DNA of 64,000 nucleotides from assembly GCA_032209605.1 (NCBI GenBank), contig JASFXZ010000013.1:9817901-9881900 (forward strand). Reading direction: 5' to 3'. The DNA is from Mactromeris polynyma (taxonomy: Eukaryota; Mollusca; Bivalvia; Venerida; Mactridae). A program made the translations under genes and the position numbers. Below, piece after piece: positions 9,750-22,800 of the stretch. Under the pieces are notes generated by a model. The model did no database searches. It saw nothing but the letters and a program-made list of their open reading frames with translations, and was not told the DNA's origin. Every line of letters starts with the position of its first letter. The first letter of the stretch is position 1.

Positions 9750-10889
9750 ACATATATAAGTTAACAAATAACCAAACACACCTATATACGATTGCTTAAT
9801 TACTATATAACGGCTTTCACATATATAGATCTGACGATAGTCAGTTGTATTTATATGTCCAATAAATATAAATTAGCATTTTAATGCAATAACGTTTCTG
9901 AGAAAAGCTGTCGTTTGAATTATACAACTTGGATTTTGATTCTGCGTTAAAATCGACAGCTTAATGAAATAGATATTAGCAAAAGTATAATATTTAAGTT
10001 CAGTATGTTACGTCTCTACATTTAATGTTTGTGTCCCGGGGGCATACGCAAACTACACAAAACCTTACTCTCACCTATAACAATACACGTAACATAAACG
10101 TAATGGAAATATATTTCTGTACTGTCCTATTGTTTTCAAGCTGTTTGTAACACAGTCGTTTTTCTGGCCTATTTTCATGGCAAATATTCTCCCTAAATTA
10201 AATGGGCATTTTTCTAAAACCAATGTCAAAAGAACAAAAGATAACTAAAAAAAGATACAACATCATGTTGTACTGGATAGTTTTGATAATGCGTCATGAT
10301 CTGAAACATTTTTACAACCAGTTTTGGCATGCTTTGTTGTACATTAAATTAACATGCTAAAGTCTGGGGTGACACTGTAAACATTTATTGCCTACATCAA
10401 ATGTATTTTATTGGATATATGACCAACACCATTCGCTACAAGGTCTGTTTTTAAATATTCAGAAAACTCGAATAACGATGTACGAGCTGGCTCGTTATTC
10501 GACTCCAGATATCTTTTCGCCGCGGACCCATTTCGCATGTTGATGTCAGTGCTGGCTCTGGGTCCGATTTAAGATATGTGTTGAATCAAAGGGGCTCACT
10601 GCAGATCACAGACGTCACTTTAAAACACAAGATTATATACAAAGAATTGGTATAGACAGCCAGAATGATGGATGGAGAAGAGGTTAACAATACCTTAATG
10701 TTGATTGTATGCCATTAACGTACTTTGCAACATAAACTATAATGTGTTCTAAGAGGAGACTTCAGTTAAAAGGGACAGACTTCTTAAACATTTTGATGGA
10801 TGCAAAGCAAATTTATGTCTTCCACATCTACACATCATGTACATGTATCAAATTGCATTGCAATCCCTTGAAAACTGAAGAAGTAGTTA

Positions 10890-11740
10890 GCCACACAAAC
10901 TACATAATTATGATGTATATTGGAAAGAAAAACCAATCGACCGACTTACAGACAGAATGACAATAAAACCAAAATACAATCGACGGCTCACTTCTCAAAG
11001 TGAGCGACATTGAACAGTCAACAAAATGAGGCACTAATATTGAGAAGCTAATTTAACACTGGAGTTCTACGTAATAACCGAGAGTGCGACAGCGAAGAAC
11101 TCCAATATATCCTTCGGAGTTAAAAATGAGTTCGGAAACTCCGCAAGCCGGAGCAAAATTTATATGATGTGCTGCAAATATTTGAAACTTAATGTGAGTT
11201 ACTCAGTTGCTCCAAGTGAGCGATAGTTATTGATATTTATTGTTGTTCCAAGTCACTCCGTTGTTCCAAATGAGCGACCGTTGGTAGAATGTATTGCTAA
11301 AATAACTCCGCTCCGCACTCCGATTCTCATTTATTTACTCCAATCGCGTCTGCGGTGTATTGATATCACGGACATAAAAACATTATCATAGTCCGTGTTG
11401 ATATGTACCTTTTTTATTTTGTAATTTCTATATGTAAATAACAATTGGACTCTTTCTAATGTGTCTGTGATGTCAGTTCAAATCCGTTTCTAGCTGATAT
11501 CGCAAATGCTTACCGCTATTTCTTTGTTAGACAAGGACTACTTACTTCAGGAGTATATGGCCTTTGGCGGTTCAGAATGTAAGACTTGGGATGACTCATC
11601 CGATGAGTGTCCGCGGATTTCGCCTACTATAGCAATTGGCTCTAACGAGCCCTTTGTTAAAAATTAATTTTAAGAAGCCGAGCAGAAAAGGTCACATACA
11701 AAGAGTACAGCCACATCAAAGCAATTTTTATTTTCGTGTT
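10890..11740. other. No gene recognised; possible exon-like end near 11530
   Basis: Mostly unique sequence. At about 11525-11560 the minus strand has a GAA|GTAAGT donor preceded by a frame SYILNRQRPYTPE, but no acceptor or domain supports an exon. Confidence 0.3.
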
Positions 11741-11750
11741 TGGTCTTACA

Positions 11751-11924
11751 GTTGAACCTTGTTCATTCGAATTCATCAAAGTTTATTTCGAATGATACAT
11801 GCTTTCGAATAATACATGAATTCGAATAGTCCATTCAATTCGACATGCATAAGAAGGTATATCGGGACCTGATATTTATTTCGGATGGTACCAAGTATTC
11901 GGATATACGATGTCCGACTGTATC
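11751..11924. mobile_element. MITE family C, copy 2
   Basis: Starts cagttgaaccttgttcattc and ends tgtccgactgta, just downstream of the proposed gene B signal-peptide exon. Confidence 0.82.
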
Positions 11925-11962
11925 TGTAAATCGTACAACAATCGAAGAATACAAAACCTTAC

Positions 11963-12735
11963 CTGTGTATACATGGTAAACACAGCCAAATATCAGACAC
12001 GTTACCAGTAACTGAAATAAATGGTAAACATTCCATGTACAAAATATATTGTTTCATTTTTTTTCTCTTTGCGATATTTTAAGCAAGCGGCATCAGCTGC
12101 GTGGCTCGATGGCTTCGGGTTGCAATGGGTCGTGGGTTTAAACCTCGGCCGTGAATACCCAAATCGATTAAATTATTCTAGCAGTCCTCTAGCCTACGCT
12201 CGGCATTATAAAGGTAGTACATGTACCTGTCCTAAATGGTTTGCCCAGATTGTTTTTATTTGGCGCTAGCTTGCTTGCAAATGTAATCGCGTTAGCACGC
12301 GAAACCATTTCGCCACAGCTCGCGAACCCATTTTGCCAGAGCACGGAACACCCTTTTGCTTGAGCATGCGAAACCATTTCGCCAGAGCTCGCGATCCCAT
12401 TTTGCCAGAGCACGGAACACCCTTTTGCTTGAGCATGCGAAACCATTTCGCCTGAGCACACGATTCTCTTTCACGAGAAAACGCGATACCCTTTCGCCAG
12501 AGCACACTATACCATTTCGCTAGAGCACACTATACCATTTCGCTAGAGCCCGCTATACCATTTCGCTAGAGCACACTATACCATTTCGCTAGAGCTCAGT
12601 CCTGCGAAAGCGTTTGCGTGCTCACTCGAAATAAAAAATGTCCCACGAGTCTACTTTATGCTGATAAAGGACTAACATCAGTTAGTACCGGTTTAAATTA
12701 CTGTTTACGAACCGTAAAAAACAAAGACATAGCAT
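11963..12735 (-). CDS. Probable gene B 5' exons: signal peptide
   Basis: Exon 12011-11963 (49 bases, acceptor ACCATTTATTTCAG, donor GTAAGG) encodes LLVTCLIFGCVYHVYT in frame 0 and ends in phase 1, like gene A exon 2. A candidate first exon at 12735-12709 encodes MLCLCFLRF before a weaker donor GTAAAC and joins in phase 0, giving a plausible signal peptide. Exon 2 boundaries are strong; exon 1 is one of two possibilities (another ATG near 12930 is followed by GGG-GTAATT). Assignment to gene B rests on strand, order and secretory character. Direct splicing to 7053 would require another reading frame, so at least one exon is missing from this model. Confidence 0.45.
12081..12190 (+). mobile_element. 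SINE-like tRNA-derived sequence
   Basis: ctgcgtggctcgatggcttc and tcgtgggtttaaacctcggc have A-box and B-box character. Confidence 0.45.
12270..12610. repeat. 23/24-bp minisatellite with 69-bp higher order
   Basis: Basic unit ccatttcgccagagc plus a variable end. In the left half three units form a 69-bp period (e.g. cccattttgccagagcacgg at 12327 and 12396); the right half is a simpler tataccatttcgctagagc type. Confidence 0.82.
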
Positions 12736-12949
12736 GGTTATTAAACCGGTTATTGAAGTGATAACTGCATAACTAATAGTGACACGGTGATGATTAGTCC
12801 TAACACACTGATCGATGAAAACGTAAACAATATACTCTGCAAATTGCGTAGACGGTCTAAATAACATTTAGAACGTTTGTTATATTAAAAAGTAAAAAAT
12901 GTTAATACAAAAAATTACCCCAAAACACATATTTCCACACACTTCCTTC

Positions 12950-13870
12950 AGATAATTATACAGTTAGGTGGTTAGATCTCCAAGCTATACGGACTGTTCC
13001 ACCGTGACAGGAGTCGGGTGTTACTGATATAACATTTCCCCTTAGACTATTCAACACAAGTTTGAATGCTCATCGTTATAAACAGTTCTATAAAAAGGTC
13101 TTAAAATCTCTGACAACACAAAATCAGATTAAGCTTAACGATACTGACCGAGTTTTCAGTGAAGGATATATGGCGTTTTGATACCAATTTTATTTTGGTC
13201 CTTGAACAGAGCGTATTGTCAGCACTTTTATTTACTGATGTGTACACGGCTTGTAATCAGCGGCATGCTGTATAAACCTTAGTCCAAATCGCCCAATAAA
13301 TTCAATTGACATCCACTTAAAGACCATATTCCTTGTATTTTTATGAAATTGCTTAATAGACAAAAAGCATCGAAATGACAAATGCACATGTTCCGTCATC
13401 GGGTGATTATGTAAATGGTGTTCAAAATAAGACGACCGACAGGGCTCTGGAAGTGTTTTGCAAAGAGACTTGTCCCGGGCGAATGGAAACGTAGTCATTG
13501 ACTTGTCCGATATAGGAAGTTAGTTGTCCAAGAATATTGGTCAATTTAGTAACAAATTAACATACACAGTGATATCTCGACACTCTAAAATTGATAATCA
13601 CATCATGTATGTGTTTGTGGGATTCTAAGGTTTGACATACAACTGAACAACTGCTGATGCTGGTTAGCTTTAAAACAGACTTGTCCGGGACTAACTTCAA
13701 CTCCACTGTTGGTAGCTCGAATCAGCATTTGACTAGTCTAGAGCCATATACATATTTTATTGTTATAATCCGCCCTACGTGTTTAAACAGCCACTGTCGT
13801 TTGATTGTAAAGTTAACACTGTGGAAAATATCAGACACATACATGTATACTTAATAGACATTTCTGAGCT
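12950..13870. other. Intergenic, nothing recognised
   Basis: Between genes A and B. Unique, no repeats of the window's families, no exon-like signals. Confidence 0.5.
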
Positions 13871-13879
13871 CATGCAAAT

Positions 13880-14062
13880 ACAGTTAAACATCACTTAAAT
13901 ACCACATCAGTTAAACAACAACTTCAACAATAAGAACACAAAGTTACAAGTCCATTTGCATTGTTTTGCTCTTTATTCAACCTCAATATCAAGACCACCT
14001 CAATAGGAAGACCAATCTTCAAAGGTCCCAAGGGTGGTCATATCATAGAGGCTTTACTGTAT
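13880..14062. mobile_element. MITE family B
   Basis: Starts cagttaaacatcacttaaat; ends gaggctttactgta. Intergenic between genes A and B. Confidence 0.75.
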
Positions 14063-14258
14063 TACAAACGACATAAAACAAACTAAAATGTATGGTATAA
14101 AAATCCACTCAAGCTTAATAGTTCGGCCACACTGAGAGGAACTTTATACCATACATTACATTGATCCCCTTTTTTGGGATATTTCAACAACAAACTATAA
14201 TGTTCATTTATTTATTGTGGCCTGCACATATGTATTTACATACATTCATTGAACAATA

Positions 14259-14446
14259 CAGTCGAACCTCGTTCATTCGAATTCAACGAATTTCGAATAA
14301 TACATGGTTTTGAATAGCAAATTTCAATTCGACGTACATTCAAAGTTACACCGGCGTCTGATATTTATTTCGGATGATACCGAATATTCGGATGATACCG
14401 AATATTCGGATAGACAGTTGTCGAATAAACGAGGTCCGACTGTAGT
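14259..14446. mobile_element. MITE family C, copy 3
   Basis: Starts cagtcgaacctcgttcattc and ends acgaggtccgactgta. One internal gatgataccgaatattcg block is duplicated in tandem. Confidence 0.87.
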
Positions 14447-14626
14447 TAGGAAACACATGAAATCTACAGTGAATTGCAATAAAGAGTATACTATTGCTAC
14501 ATCATATATAGTTTTATTGCACATGTAAAGATTCATCCAAAAGTATGAGATACTATAAACAATGTTACTGTAAGACCACGCGCAACAACATCTCGAAACT
14601 AAGACCACCCCATTAACAACACCATA

Positions 14627-14876
14627 TGAGCACCGCTGTACGATTTCCAACCTCTTCTATAAGTGACGTCAATTTCAAGAAAAATGCAAAATGTGACGTC
14701 ACTATTTGCAAACAGGAAACAATATTTACCTCATACGGTCGCTTTGTTTTCATATTGCCATATGGGGCAAATAATGCTTACTGTCAGTACATCAGTACAT
14801 GGTGACGTCACATATGACGTTTTCTGGAAATGACGTCACTAAAAGAAGAGGTTTGAAATCGTACAGCAGCGCTCAT
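14627..14876. mobile_element. MITE family A, copy 3 (complete)
   Basis: Full copy with both ends: atgagcaccgctgtacgatt on the left and gtacagcagcgctcat on the right, and four or more TGACGTCA/TGACGTCAC sites. Good reference copy for the family. Confidence 0.88.
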
Positions 14877-15179
14877 ATGTTAATGTACCATCTTTTTAAT
14901 TATTCTTACATTTTTAACTAGATAATCAGATTACCTCACTACTACGATGCTATGACCGAGTTTCCTTAGAATCAGTGATGGACTCACTTTCGATGTTCCA
15001 TTGTATATGCGTATTATTAATTGATAGCATGTACGAAATATCATTTGCTACAACGGAAATATGACAGAAAATAGAAACTGTGAGTTGTGGTACTATGAAC
15101 TATTTCACACGGGTATATCCCTTGCAACACTACGGAGGACTACTATTTGACACTTTATGCAATGTATTCATTATTTCAT

Positions 15180-15340
15180 TTCTTAAAATCGAAATATTAT
15201 TTCGTTCTTACGCCAAAACGTTTCGTAAAAACAAAGTATTATTGCAAAATCGAAATATATTTGATAAAAACGAAATATCATTTCGTAAAAACGGAGTTCA
15301 TTTCGTTAAAACGAAATATTATTCCGTAAAAATGCAATAC
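15180..15340. repeat. Degenerate ~25-bp repeat of acgaaatatcatttcgtaaaa type
   Basis: Five to six diverged units, each nearly palindromic (gaaat ... atttc). Confidence 0.55.
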
Positions 15341-15414
15341 AAAACCTAGTGTCGGGTGTCACATTAAGGGCTCCGTACAACACTATATAGCATGACTATA
15401 GATACAATTAATAT

Positions 15415-15576
15415 ACAGTAAAACCTCACTTAAGGACCGCCCCCAACATTAAGAACACAAATAACAGGTCCATTTTCACTGTAAAGCTTATTCAACCTCG
15501 ATATTAAGTTCGCCTCAATTAGAAGTCCAGGTTTCAAAGGTACAAAGGTTGGTCTTATTATCGAGGTTCTACTGTA
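15415..15576. mobile_element. MITE family B
   Basis: Starts cagtaaaacctcacttaagg and ends cgaggttctactgta. Confidence 0.85.
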
Positions 15577-15847
15577 TAAATTCTCCATATTGCCCCGCTG
15601 ATATTTGCAATGGTCATTCCTGTCATCCCATATCTTATTTCACATAATCTACTGATTTAATCGAAGAAAGAAATTTTTCATGTTTTCTTTGGCGAGTATT
15701 TATTGCAAATCAATCTTAGAGCGACAAATCAAACGGACCACGTGTTTAATTTTCGCCACAAGTAATCGGTTGGGATATCCCACTCATAATTTTGATCATA
15801 TTATGTTGTTATGGCAACGAAGCGCGGTATTGCACTGTTTAACTACA

Positions 15848-16026
15848 ATCAGGACCTCGTTCATTCGAATTCATCGGGTCCGAAATTTTATTTCGAATAA
15901 TACATGGTTTCGAATAGTCCATTTCAATTCGATGTATCTAAGATGATACATCGGGACCTGATATTGATTTCGGATGATACCAAGTATTCGGATAAAAGTT
16001 GTCGATTAAACGAGGTCCGATTGTAT
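15848..16026. mobile_element. MITE family C, copy 4
   Basis: Starts caggacctcgttcattcgaa and ends cgaggtccgattgta, about 240 bases downstream of gene A. It holds an AATAAA on the minus strand. Confidence 0.85.
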
Positions 16027-16265
16027 TCATCAATTATATTGTATTTCGTCAATCACACAAAGTTTTGGATTTTGACCATAGGTTAGTCCTGAAATACAAT
16101 CAGTACTCTGATTTTCATTTCTATTTACGCAAGGCACGATTTCTAAATAACTTCGCCCGATGACCAAACAAGCATGATTATGATTATGACTAATTAATAT
16201 ACATATAACAGCACGTGAAAATAAGTTACTAATAACTCGCTGATGATAGGAGCCTTGGTTTCAAC

Positions 16266-16816
16266 CTAAAACGATGTAAAAAAGAAATCACACATTGCAC
16301 TCATTAGTTTATCCGTCAAGGGATGTAACTCTTCATAACTTTTAACACTAATAAAATGTCCTTCTCCAGCGAGTCCTGTAAGATGCAATGTTTGCATATT
16401 GTGTCCTATGGTTACAACATAGAAGAAGTCCATTTGTTCTTTTAATTTTCGAGCTTCCATAAAGGTTTCGTAATTCATTCCCTGGGTCGCATCGACAAAA
16501 ATGACCGCCATCTTGGACGCGTTTACTCTGCCGCCATTTTCTTTCGACATGCGGTCCCGGTGTACGCGACGTAGCATATTGGTAAACGTTTGATAGCGAA
16601 CTTCATCCAGGTCCGTATTTAGAAAGGCACTTCCGAGCGCGATATTGCCACTTGGACAATTTTCAATCTCACGTCCAACTCTTAGCTCACCGGCGGAGAG
16701 GCTAAACTCTGCCAAACTTTGGGATATAAATTGTGATATTGACTGTGACCGCCAACTTCCAAGCGCCTGGGCATCAAAGACAAACAGTAAATCTGTTGGC
16801 TTCATTGGATGACAAA
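16266..16816 (-). CDS. Gene A exon 7: VWA domain 3, metal site lost, and stop
   Basis: The last exon starts after acceptor ATAAATTCAG, encodes VCHPMKPTDLLFVFDAQALG and ends with the stop TAG at 16268-16266. The fold markers of a VWA are there: DLLFVFD (strand 1), KMAVIFVDATQG (strand 4), FFYVVTIGHN (strand 5) and a final Cys shortly before the end. But DxSxS is replaced by DAQAL and the later Asp-Gly by DATQG, so metal-dependent ligand binding is unlikely. The protein ends seven residues after the last Cys, which fits a true C-terminus rather than read-through. No AATAAA is seen within 250 bases downstream; one occurs inside an inverted-repeat transposon copy at about 15888-15893. Confidence 0.88.
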
Positions 16817-19800
16817 CTGAATTTATAAAATACGAAAGGATGGTAAGAATACATTGCGAAGAGTAAACCTTTAGAACTTCGATGTTAAGCGAAAAGAATG
16901 TTTCAGCAAAGTCAAAAAAAGTCATGTATTGCAACGAACTCGCCGCAAAATAGCGAAAAGTACACCTTTAGAACTTTGATATAAGGTGAAAAGAATGATT
17001 TAGCAATGTCATTGCAAGATGTTAAGGACAGAGAATTGAGTTGTTCATTGATGTAGAAATTTTTAATCGAACTGATTTGACTAGATGTCTTTTATTCAAT
17101 GTAAACTAATGTGTACGCCATATTCTTTTTTTTTGTTAATGTTTAATATTAATTAACACAACATATAAATAATGTTATTATGATGGACGAAATATCTCGT
17201 ATGAAACAACATATGAAAAGAAGTGAATAATTTGATAATCAACGTCAACTTTATATTTTACGAAAGCCGTAATGAAAACTAAAATACAGTCAAACCTGTC
17301 TGTAAAGACCACCCATGGGAACAGCAAAATGTGGTCTTTGTTTACAGGTGGTCTCTATTAACAGATTAAATATCATTGAAAATGGTCTGATGGGAGATAA
17401 AATTGGTGGTCTTTGCACACAGGTTTTGCAATAGTGGTCTTTGTTCGCAGGTGGTCTTTAACACAGGTTTGACTGTACATACATTTACATAATTACGTAA
17501 ATTTTTACCTGCTTGGTCGGATATAAATGGCGAAGTATCGGATGGTGGAACAGTACACGTTCTGGCAGCGAGTTTCATTCTGATGGTGCTAAGAGCTCCG
17601 AAGTTATCTACATGAAGCATGTATTTATCAGATGGTTTGTTTGCGATGTCTGTAAGCTCACGTTTATCTATTCCTTGACCGATACCCACTGAAAACAACT
17701 GTACACCAAGTTTGCGCAACATGTCCGCCTCCCTTGCGGTCACTTCCGGCGTCAGCGATAGGCCGTCCGTTAAAACGATTGCGATACGCGCAACATCTTC
17801 GCGCATCTCGCTCTCACTTTTGAAGAAGCCATCTTCACGCATGCGCCGTAGGGCGGAAGCAGTGTCGGTTCCTCCACCTTGAAACTGTGCGGTGTTGAGA
17901 AGCGCCATGAATTCCTCTTTCTCCAAGTTGTACTCTAGCTTGATCAGAAATTCAACCCTGTCACTGAATGTGATCACGCCAACTCTGGTTTTATTCACAC
18001 CAATATCTAAGATATTGACGACGCTGTGGATAAATTCCATCTCTTTCGCGAAGTTGTCTTGATTTATACTGAACGAGGAGTCAACCAGAAAATAAACATC
18101 TGCTTTCTTGTCTTCACAATCTGAAACAAGATAACATATTCAACTTGTTACATTGGACTTTTGTTTATTTACAGCAGTACTTAGTTATCTCCCTTTATCC
18201 TTTCCATGAATGAAGGGAGTGAACTCGTGACAATTTTCCAGTGTCAAAACACGTGACCTATGCAAAATTGTTGGCTTCCCAGAAAACAGTTCAGTATAAA
18301 GTTAATGATAGATCAATTATACAGTAAGACGTCAACAATAAGATCACCTTTGCGACCCTAGAAAAGTGGTATTTTTATTGTGATTGAATTATGAGCATAA
18401 TGGTGAAAATGGACGAGAAAATCTTCTTAGTTTTGAGGTGGTCTTATTATTGAGGTGGTCTTATTATTGAGGTGGTCTTATTATTGAGGTGATCTTATTA
18501 TTGAGGTGATCTTATTATTGAGGTGGTCTTATTATTGAGGTGATCTAATTATTGAGGTGGTCTTATTATTGAGGTGATCTTATTATTGAGGTGGTCTTAT
18601 TATTGAGGTGATCTTATTATTGAGTTGGTCTTATTATTGAGGTGGTCTTATTATCGAGTTTGTCTTATTATTGAGTTGGTCTTATTATTGAGGTGGTCTA
18701 ATTATCGAGTTGGTCTTATTATTGAGTTGGTCTTATTATTGAGGTGGTCTTATTATCGAGTTGGTCTTATTATTGAGTTGGTCTTATTATTGAGTTGGTC
18801 TTATTATTGAGGTGGTCTTATTATCGAGTTTGTCTTATTATTGATGTGGTCTTATTATTGAGGTGGTCTTATTATCGAGTTGGTCTTATTATTGAGGTGG
18901 TCTTATTATTGAGTTGGTCTTATTATTGAGGTGGTCTTATTATTGAGATGGTCTTATTATTGATGTGGTCTTAATATTGATGTGGTCTTTTTATTGATAT
19001 GGTCTTATTATTGAGTTGGTCTTATTATTGAGGTGGTCTTATTATTGAGATGGTCTTATTATTGATGTGGTCTTTTAAGTGAAGGATTACTGTAAAATGA
19101 ATCTAAATAAAAGACAACATTCGTTGTATAATAAACTGTGTGCTATTACAACAGTATATCCGGGAAATTATACTTTAAAATGTCTCGTATCATGAATGGT
19201 TAGTGTTACAATTAATTCGGAAAACCTCAGCCAACTACGTCCGGTGCCTCGGATATTTGTAGGCACTACTTTCGGAAATACCATTCGGATATCATGTAAA
19301 CAATATGGCGGCGTGAACGCTGGAGTGCTGATGAAACGGGATTAGAATCACATATTTAAGCTATATGAAGACTGAACTATATGAGTTTTTAACTAGAAAT
19401 GACAAAGATAATCCATTTTAGTATGTGAATTTATCGAAGTTCAAATCCGTTTTACGTGAACTATTTTTTGACCGCACAAAATGTTGAATGTTGCTCCGCC
19501 TGACATACAATAGAGAATGTTCGTAGAGTAACGAAGTGGTACGGAAATATCCGAGAGCTGTCGAGAATGTGTTACAATTATGTGGACATATACATACCTA
19601 GTATAAGTACTTCCCCCTTCCTTGCCTTAAACTCGGCATAGTTTGCAGTATCATTCCACTCTCCAAATCCATCCTCAGTGTCTGTAATAGACATGTACAT
19701 AACGTATTAATGTTTAGTTGTAAAAAAACATGAAATTCATGCTCAGTAATTCTATTTATAGACAGGATATACCACATACAATGTGTACTGCCACCACAAC

Positions 19801-22800
19801 AGGAGACATTATAACATATATACCGTCCCCCGAGGCCCAGTGGTTAAGGCATCCGCCTTGGGAGCGGGAAGTCGAATGCTCGAATCCCGGTAGGGGTCCG
19901 TTCTGATATGGCCGGTTGGTGAGCCGCCAGATGTCAATGCATACAAGATCATTGTTTCTATGAGAGCTATGGGATTATTTAGAAGTTGTGCCTATTTATT
20001 GAAACCAACGCTGTTGGCAAAAGACACGAACGGAATGTTGATGCTATGAAACACACAAATATTGCTATCATATCTGCGATCTGAGATTGAATAATATATA
20101 TAAGTATTTAAAAAATAAAACCCCTCTTAAAGACCACCTCAATAAGACCACCTCGCTATTAAGAATACAAATATGAAGTCAATTTTGACGGTTTTGCTCT
20201 TTATTCAACCTCAATATTAAAACCATCTCAATGGGAAGACCAGTTTTCAAGTGTCCCAAGGGTGGTCTTATTGTTGAGGTTTTACTGTTTATTGATAGAA
20301 GGCCTATAATGGACAACAACAATGGTTCTAACATACAGTAACACCTTAACAATAAGACCACCATTGTAACCCTAGAAAAGTGGTTTTCTTATTGAGGTGG
20401 TCTTATTATCGAGGTTGAATAAAGAGAAAATTTGTGAAAAAAATGGACTTGAAAATTGCGTTCTTAATTTTGAAGTGGTCTTATTACTGAGATGGTCTTT
20501 AAGTGAAGTTTGACTGTACATAAGCATAAAAATATTTCTTTCACCTCGGCATATCTTTTCATCAATGGTGGCCTTGATATAAGACATATCACTGTATTCA
20601 TCAATGTTGAAATAGTGGAGATTATCTGGATCGCTGGCGATTCCCGCCAATTCTTTATGGTCAAGACGAAAGCCAATACTGATCGCAAACATAAACATTC
20701 CGGCATTTTGCATGGTCTTGGCTACTTCTTGCGTGAACCATGTCTTTTGCGAACGGCCATCACTCACGACAAGGACGATTTTCGTGACGTTTTCCCGTCC
20801 TCCAGCACGTTTTGACATCATGACGTCACGAGCAAAAGCGAGTGCGTCACCAGTATTTGTGGTCTTGCCCTCTCCATACCGTATTCTCTTCACAGCCCGA
20901 GATATCATGTCCCCGTCTATAAACATTGAAAAGAAACACTTAGAATTAATTGCAACCATGTAGGAATGAATTTAAAACCAACACAAAAATATCAACAGCT
21001 TTGCAATCTCTTCAGTGTGGCCCTCTCTTGAGCAACAACCCTTCGTCAACAACAATATTCATGTTCCAGTGGTAATCAATCAATTTAACCTCTGTATAGC
21101 AACTGTCCGAAGGTAAAATACCGTCGGACCTCGTTCAATCCATTATGCTAGGTTCGAAATTTTATTTTGGATAATACATGGTTTCGAATAGCCCATTTCA
21201 ATTCGACGTGCCTAAGATACATTGGGATCTGATATTTATTTTGGATGATAGCAAGTTTCGAATAGAAGGTTGTCGAATAAATGAGGTCCGACTTTACTCG
21301 ATCAACAGGTAACGTAGAAGTCAAGCAAACGAAACAGATCTAAATAACAGAGAGTAAACAGAAGTTAGCACTATTAGTAAACACGAACATATGAGAAGTT
21401 TAAGGAGATACATACCAAAATAGGAGTCCAAATAGAATTTCGGCCACACAGCATGACCGAAGGTAACCACAGCCACTCTGGACTGATCTTCATCAGGTCC
21501 AACATTGAATGATTTTATCACTTTTTCCGTGAACTGAAGTTCTCGGTCAAAATCTGGGGGCCAGATGCTGTAAGATGAGTCCAAAACGAACACGACATCA
21601 GCCGGTTCAGTGGTGCAATCTGGAAATATAAGCATTGTGATGTGTTACACTGAACATATTTGTTCTACATGTTTACAACACAGGAGATTGTCACGAGTTT
21701 TTTTTCTTTATCCCTTCTAGAGTTATCTCCCATTAATATACAGTAAAACCTCAATAATAAGACCACCCTTTGGACTCTTAGAACTGGTCCTTTAGTGAGG
21801 TGGTCTTAATATCGAGGTGTATAAAGAGCAAAACAGTGAAAATGGACCCGAAAAGTGGGTTCTTAATTTTGGGATGGTCTTTTTATTTAGATGGTCTTTA
21901 GGTGAGGTTTTACTGTATTCAATAAAACATCACTTAAAGACAACCTCAATAAAAATAAGAACACGATTTTCAAGTCCATTTTCACCGTTCTGCGCTTTTT
22001 TCAACCTCAGTGTTAAGACAATATTTCTATGGTCCAAAGGGTGGTCTAGTTTGTAAGGTTTTAATGGCTTCTAGACATTTTCAACCGCTAGACATTTCGA
22101 CCCCACGTAACTTCGACCCCTAAGACATCTCGATCCCTGATTTGTATTAGACGTTTCAACCCCTGATTTATAAATAACTCTATAAGCAAAAATAGGGAAA
22201 GAACTCTTGACAATCTCCTGTGGACTACACCACATATTAATCACTTTCATCGACTGCTAAAACAGGGATTTGGAAGCTCAAAGTTCAACCCCACCAAAAA
22301 CAGGATGGGAACTTATGGGCCGCCAAATCAGGAGTCAGGCGCCCTGTTCCTCCACAACTACGCCTCCACAAATGCCATATTCTTATCGTTAACTTAATTT
22401 GCTGTTCGTGTACCTATTCGTAGCATCTCAGATATCGATTAAGATAGTCAACAAAAAATAATTTGCAAATCCAAAAAGCCAAACAATATATCATTCGAAC
22501 TCCTGAATAATGACCATAAACACCAGGACTGCATTTCATCAAAAGTCCTAGGTGCGCTTTTCACTCCTAGGAACACTTTTCGCACCTAAGCCAATTAAAG
22601 CATGTTTTGTAACATGAATTTAAAAATCAAGGTTCAACCAAATTTAAGTTTAATCTTAAAGAATATGAAATATTAAAGATATTTACACTTCAAAATGTTT
22701 GAAACATATTGAGCAAACATGACTTATTCCTTCCAGAAAGGTTTGCTCCTATCTTTTCATACTTAGGATTTTTGATGAAACGCAGCCCTAGCCACTAAGT

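Larger units (their letters stand above)
8190..10880 (+). repeat. Direct duplication: 8190-8460 and 10610-10880
   Basis: Two stretches of about 270 bases in the same orientation share long blocks (e.g. agaggagacttcagtt, aattgcattgcaatcccttg). A 60-bp array lies between them, starting at the end of the first copy. No coding content. Confidence 0.75.

Noticed and set aside
11590..11640. Hammerhead ribozyme (ccgatgag ... gtccgcgga)
   Set aside because: The cleavage core needs GAAA after the second stem; here the sequence is uuucg and the stems do not fit on either strand.
19823..19900. Functional tRNA-Pro gene
   Set aside because: The anticodon arm is good, but the T stem and acceptor stem do not pair; a SINE-like tail follows.
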